From contig CP136890.1 in the NCBI GenBank assembly GCA_034359265.1, positions 89,801,501 through 89,865,500 of the forward strand: DNA of 64,000 nt. The letters run 5' to 3'. Made by a program: the position numbers and the translations under genes. Each line of letters starts with the position of its first letter. Within the stretch, counting starts at the first letter, position 1. The notes beneath the pieces are model-generated. The model had not been told where the DNA came from and searched no databases. It saw nothing but the letters and a program-made list of their open reading frames with translations. The DNA comes from Canna indica (Eukaryota > Streptophyta > Magnoliopsida > Zingiberales > Cannaceae). Below are positions 63,954 through 64,000 of this stretch, piece by piece.

Positions 63954-64000
63954 AACATACTTAGCATACCTATTCAGTATCCTATATCAGTCATGATACT

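Overview
This is a nuclear genome segment from a flowering plant. Five multi- or single-exon genes encode proteins typical of land plants, with GT-AG introns, AT-rich intergenic DNA and dense plant transposons (LINE, SIRE-like LTR, hAT, CACTA, PIF/Harbinger-like and Mutator-like elements). One very GC-rich intronless gene (38738-39568) beside AT-rich DNA suggests a monocot, but I cannot name the species. All exon coordinates come from reading splice sites by eye and checking that reading phase is kept across every junction.

Genic left part (1-17100): an adenylate kinase 6 / CINAP-type gene (+, 1640-6035, 3 exons) faces, tail to tail, a DUF630/DUF632 (NRG2/REL2-like) gene (-, 6657-10667, 4 coding exons). 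After a GC-rich hAT miniature element comes a clade-D type PP2C phosphatase gene (-, 13123-16215, 4 coding exons).

Transposon-rich centre (17300-29840): two hAT miniature elements, a broken LINE whose reading frame is split by a SIRE-like LTR and by a 1 kb hAT element, and a double foldback structure. Genes resume with an Alba-domain RGG protein (+, 30619-34686, 8 coding exons). Next come an inverted pair of PIF/Harbinger-like elements, a decayed FAD-monooxygenase pseudogene (36640-37364), a UPF0496-family gene (+, 38738-39568) and a large UBE2O/UBC23-type ubiquitin-conjugating enzyme gene (-, 41039-45970, 7 coding exons, plus a 2.5 kb intron in its leader).

Right part (48700-64000) is nearly all mobile or decayed DNA: a Mutator-like foldback MITE, a third and much larger Harbinger-like copy, a LINE RNase H relic, a second SIRE-like LTR, a hAT element nested inside another hAT element, a decayed replication protein A (RPA1)-like gene, and the end of a CACTA (En/Spm) element with a striking array of palindromic subterminal repeats and a damaged transposase gene.

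The genes do not form a pathway; they are ordinary, independently regulated plant genes. I found no coherent new multi-gene system. The most unusual signals are structural: nested insertions with intact target duplications, large palindromes next to genes, a 28-bp palindrome shared by three Harbinger-like copies, and the CACTA array.
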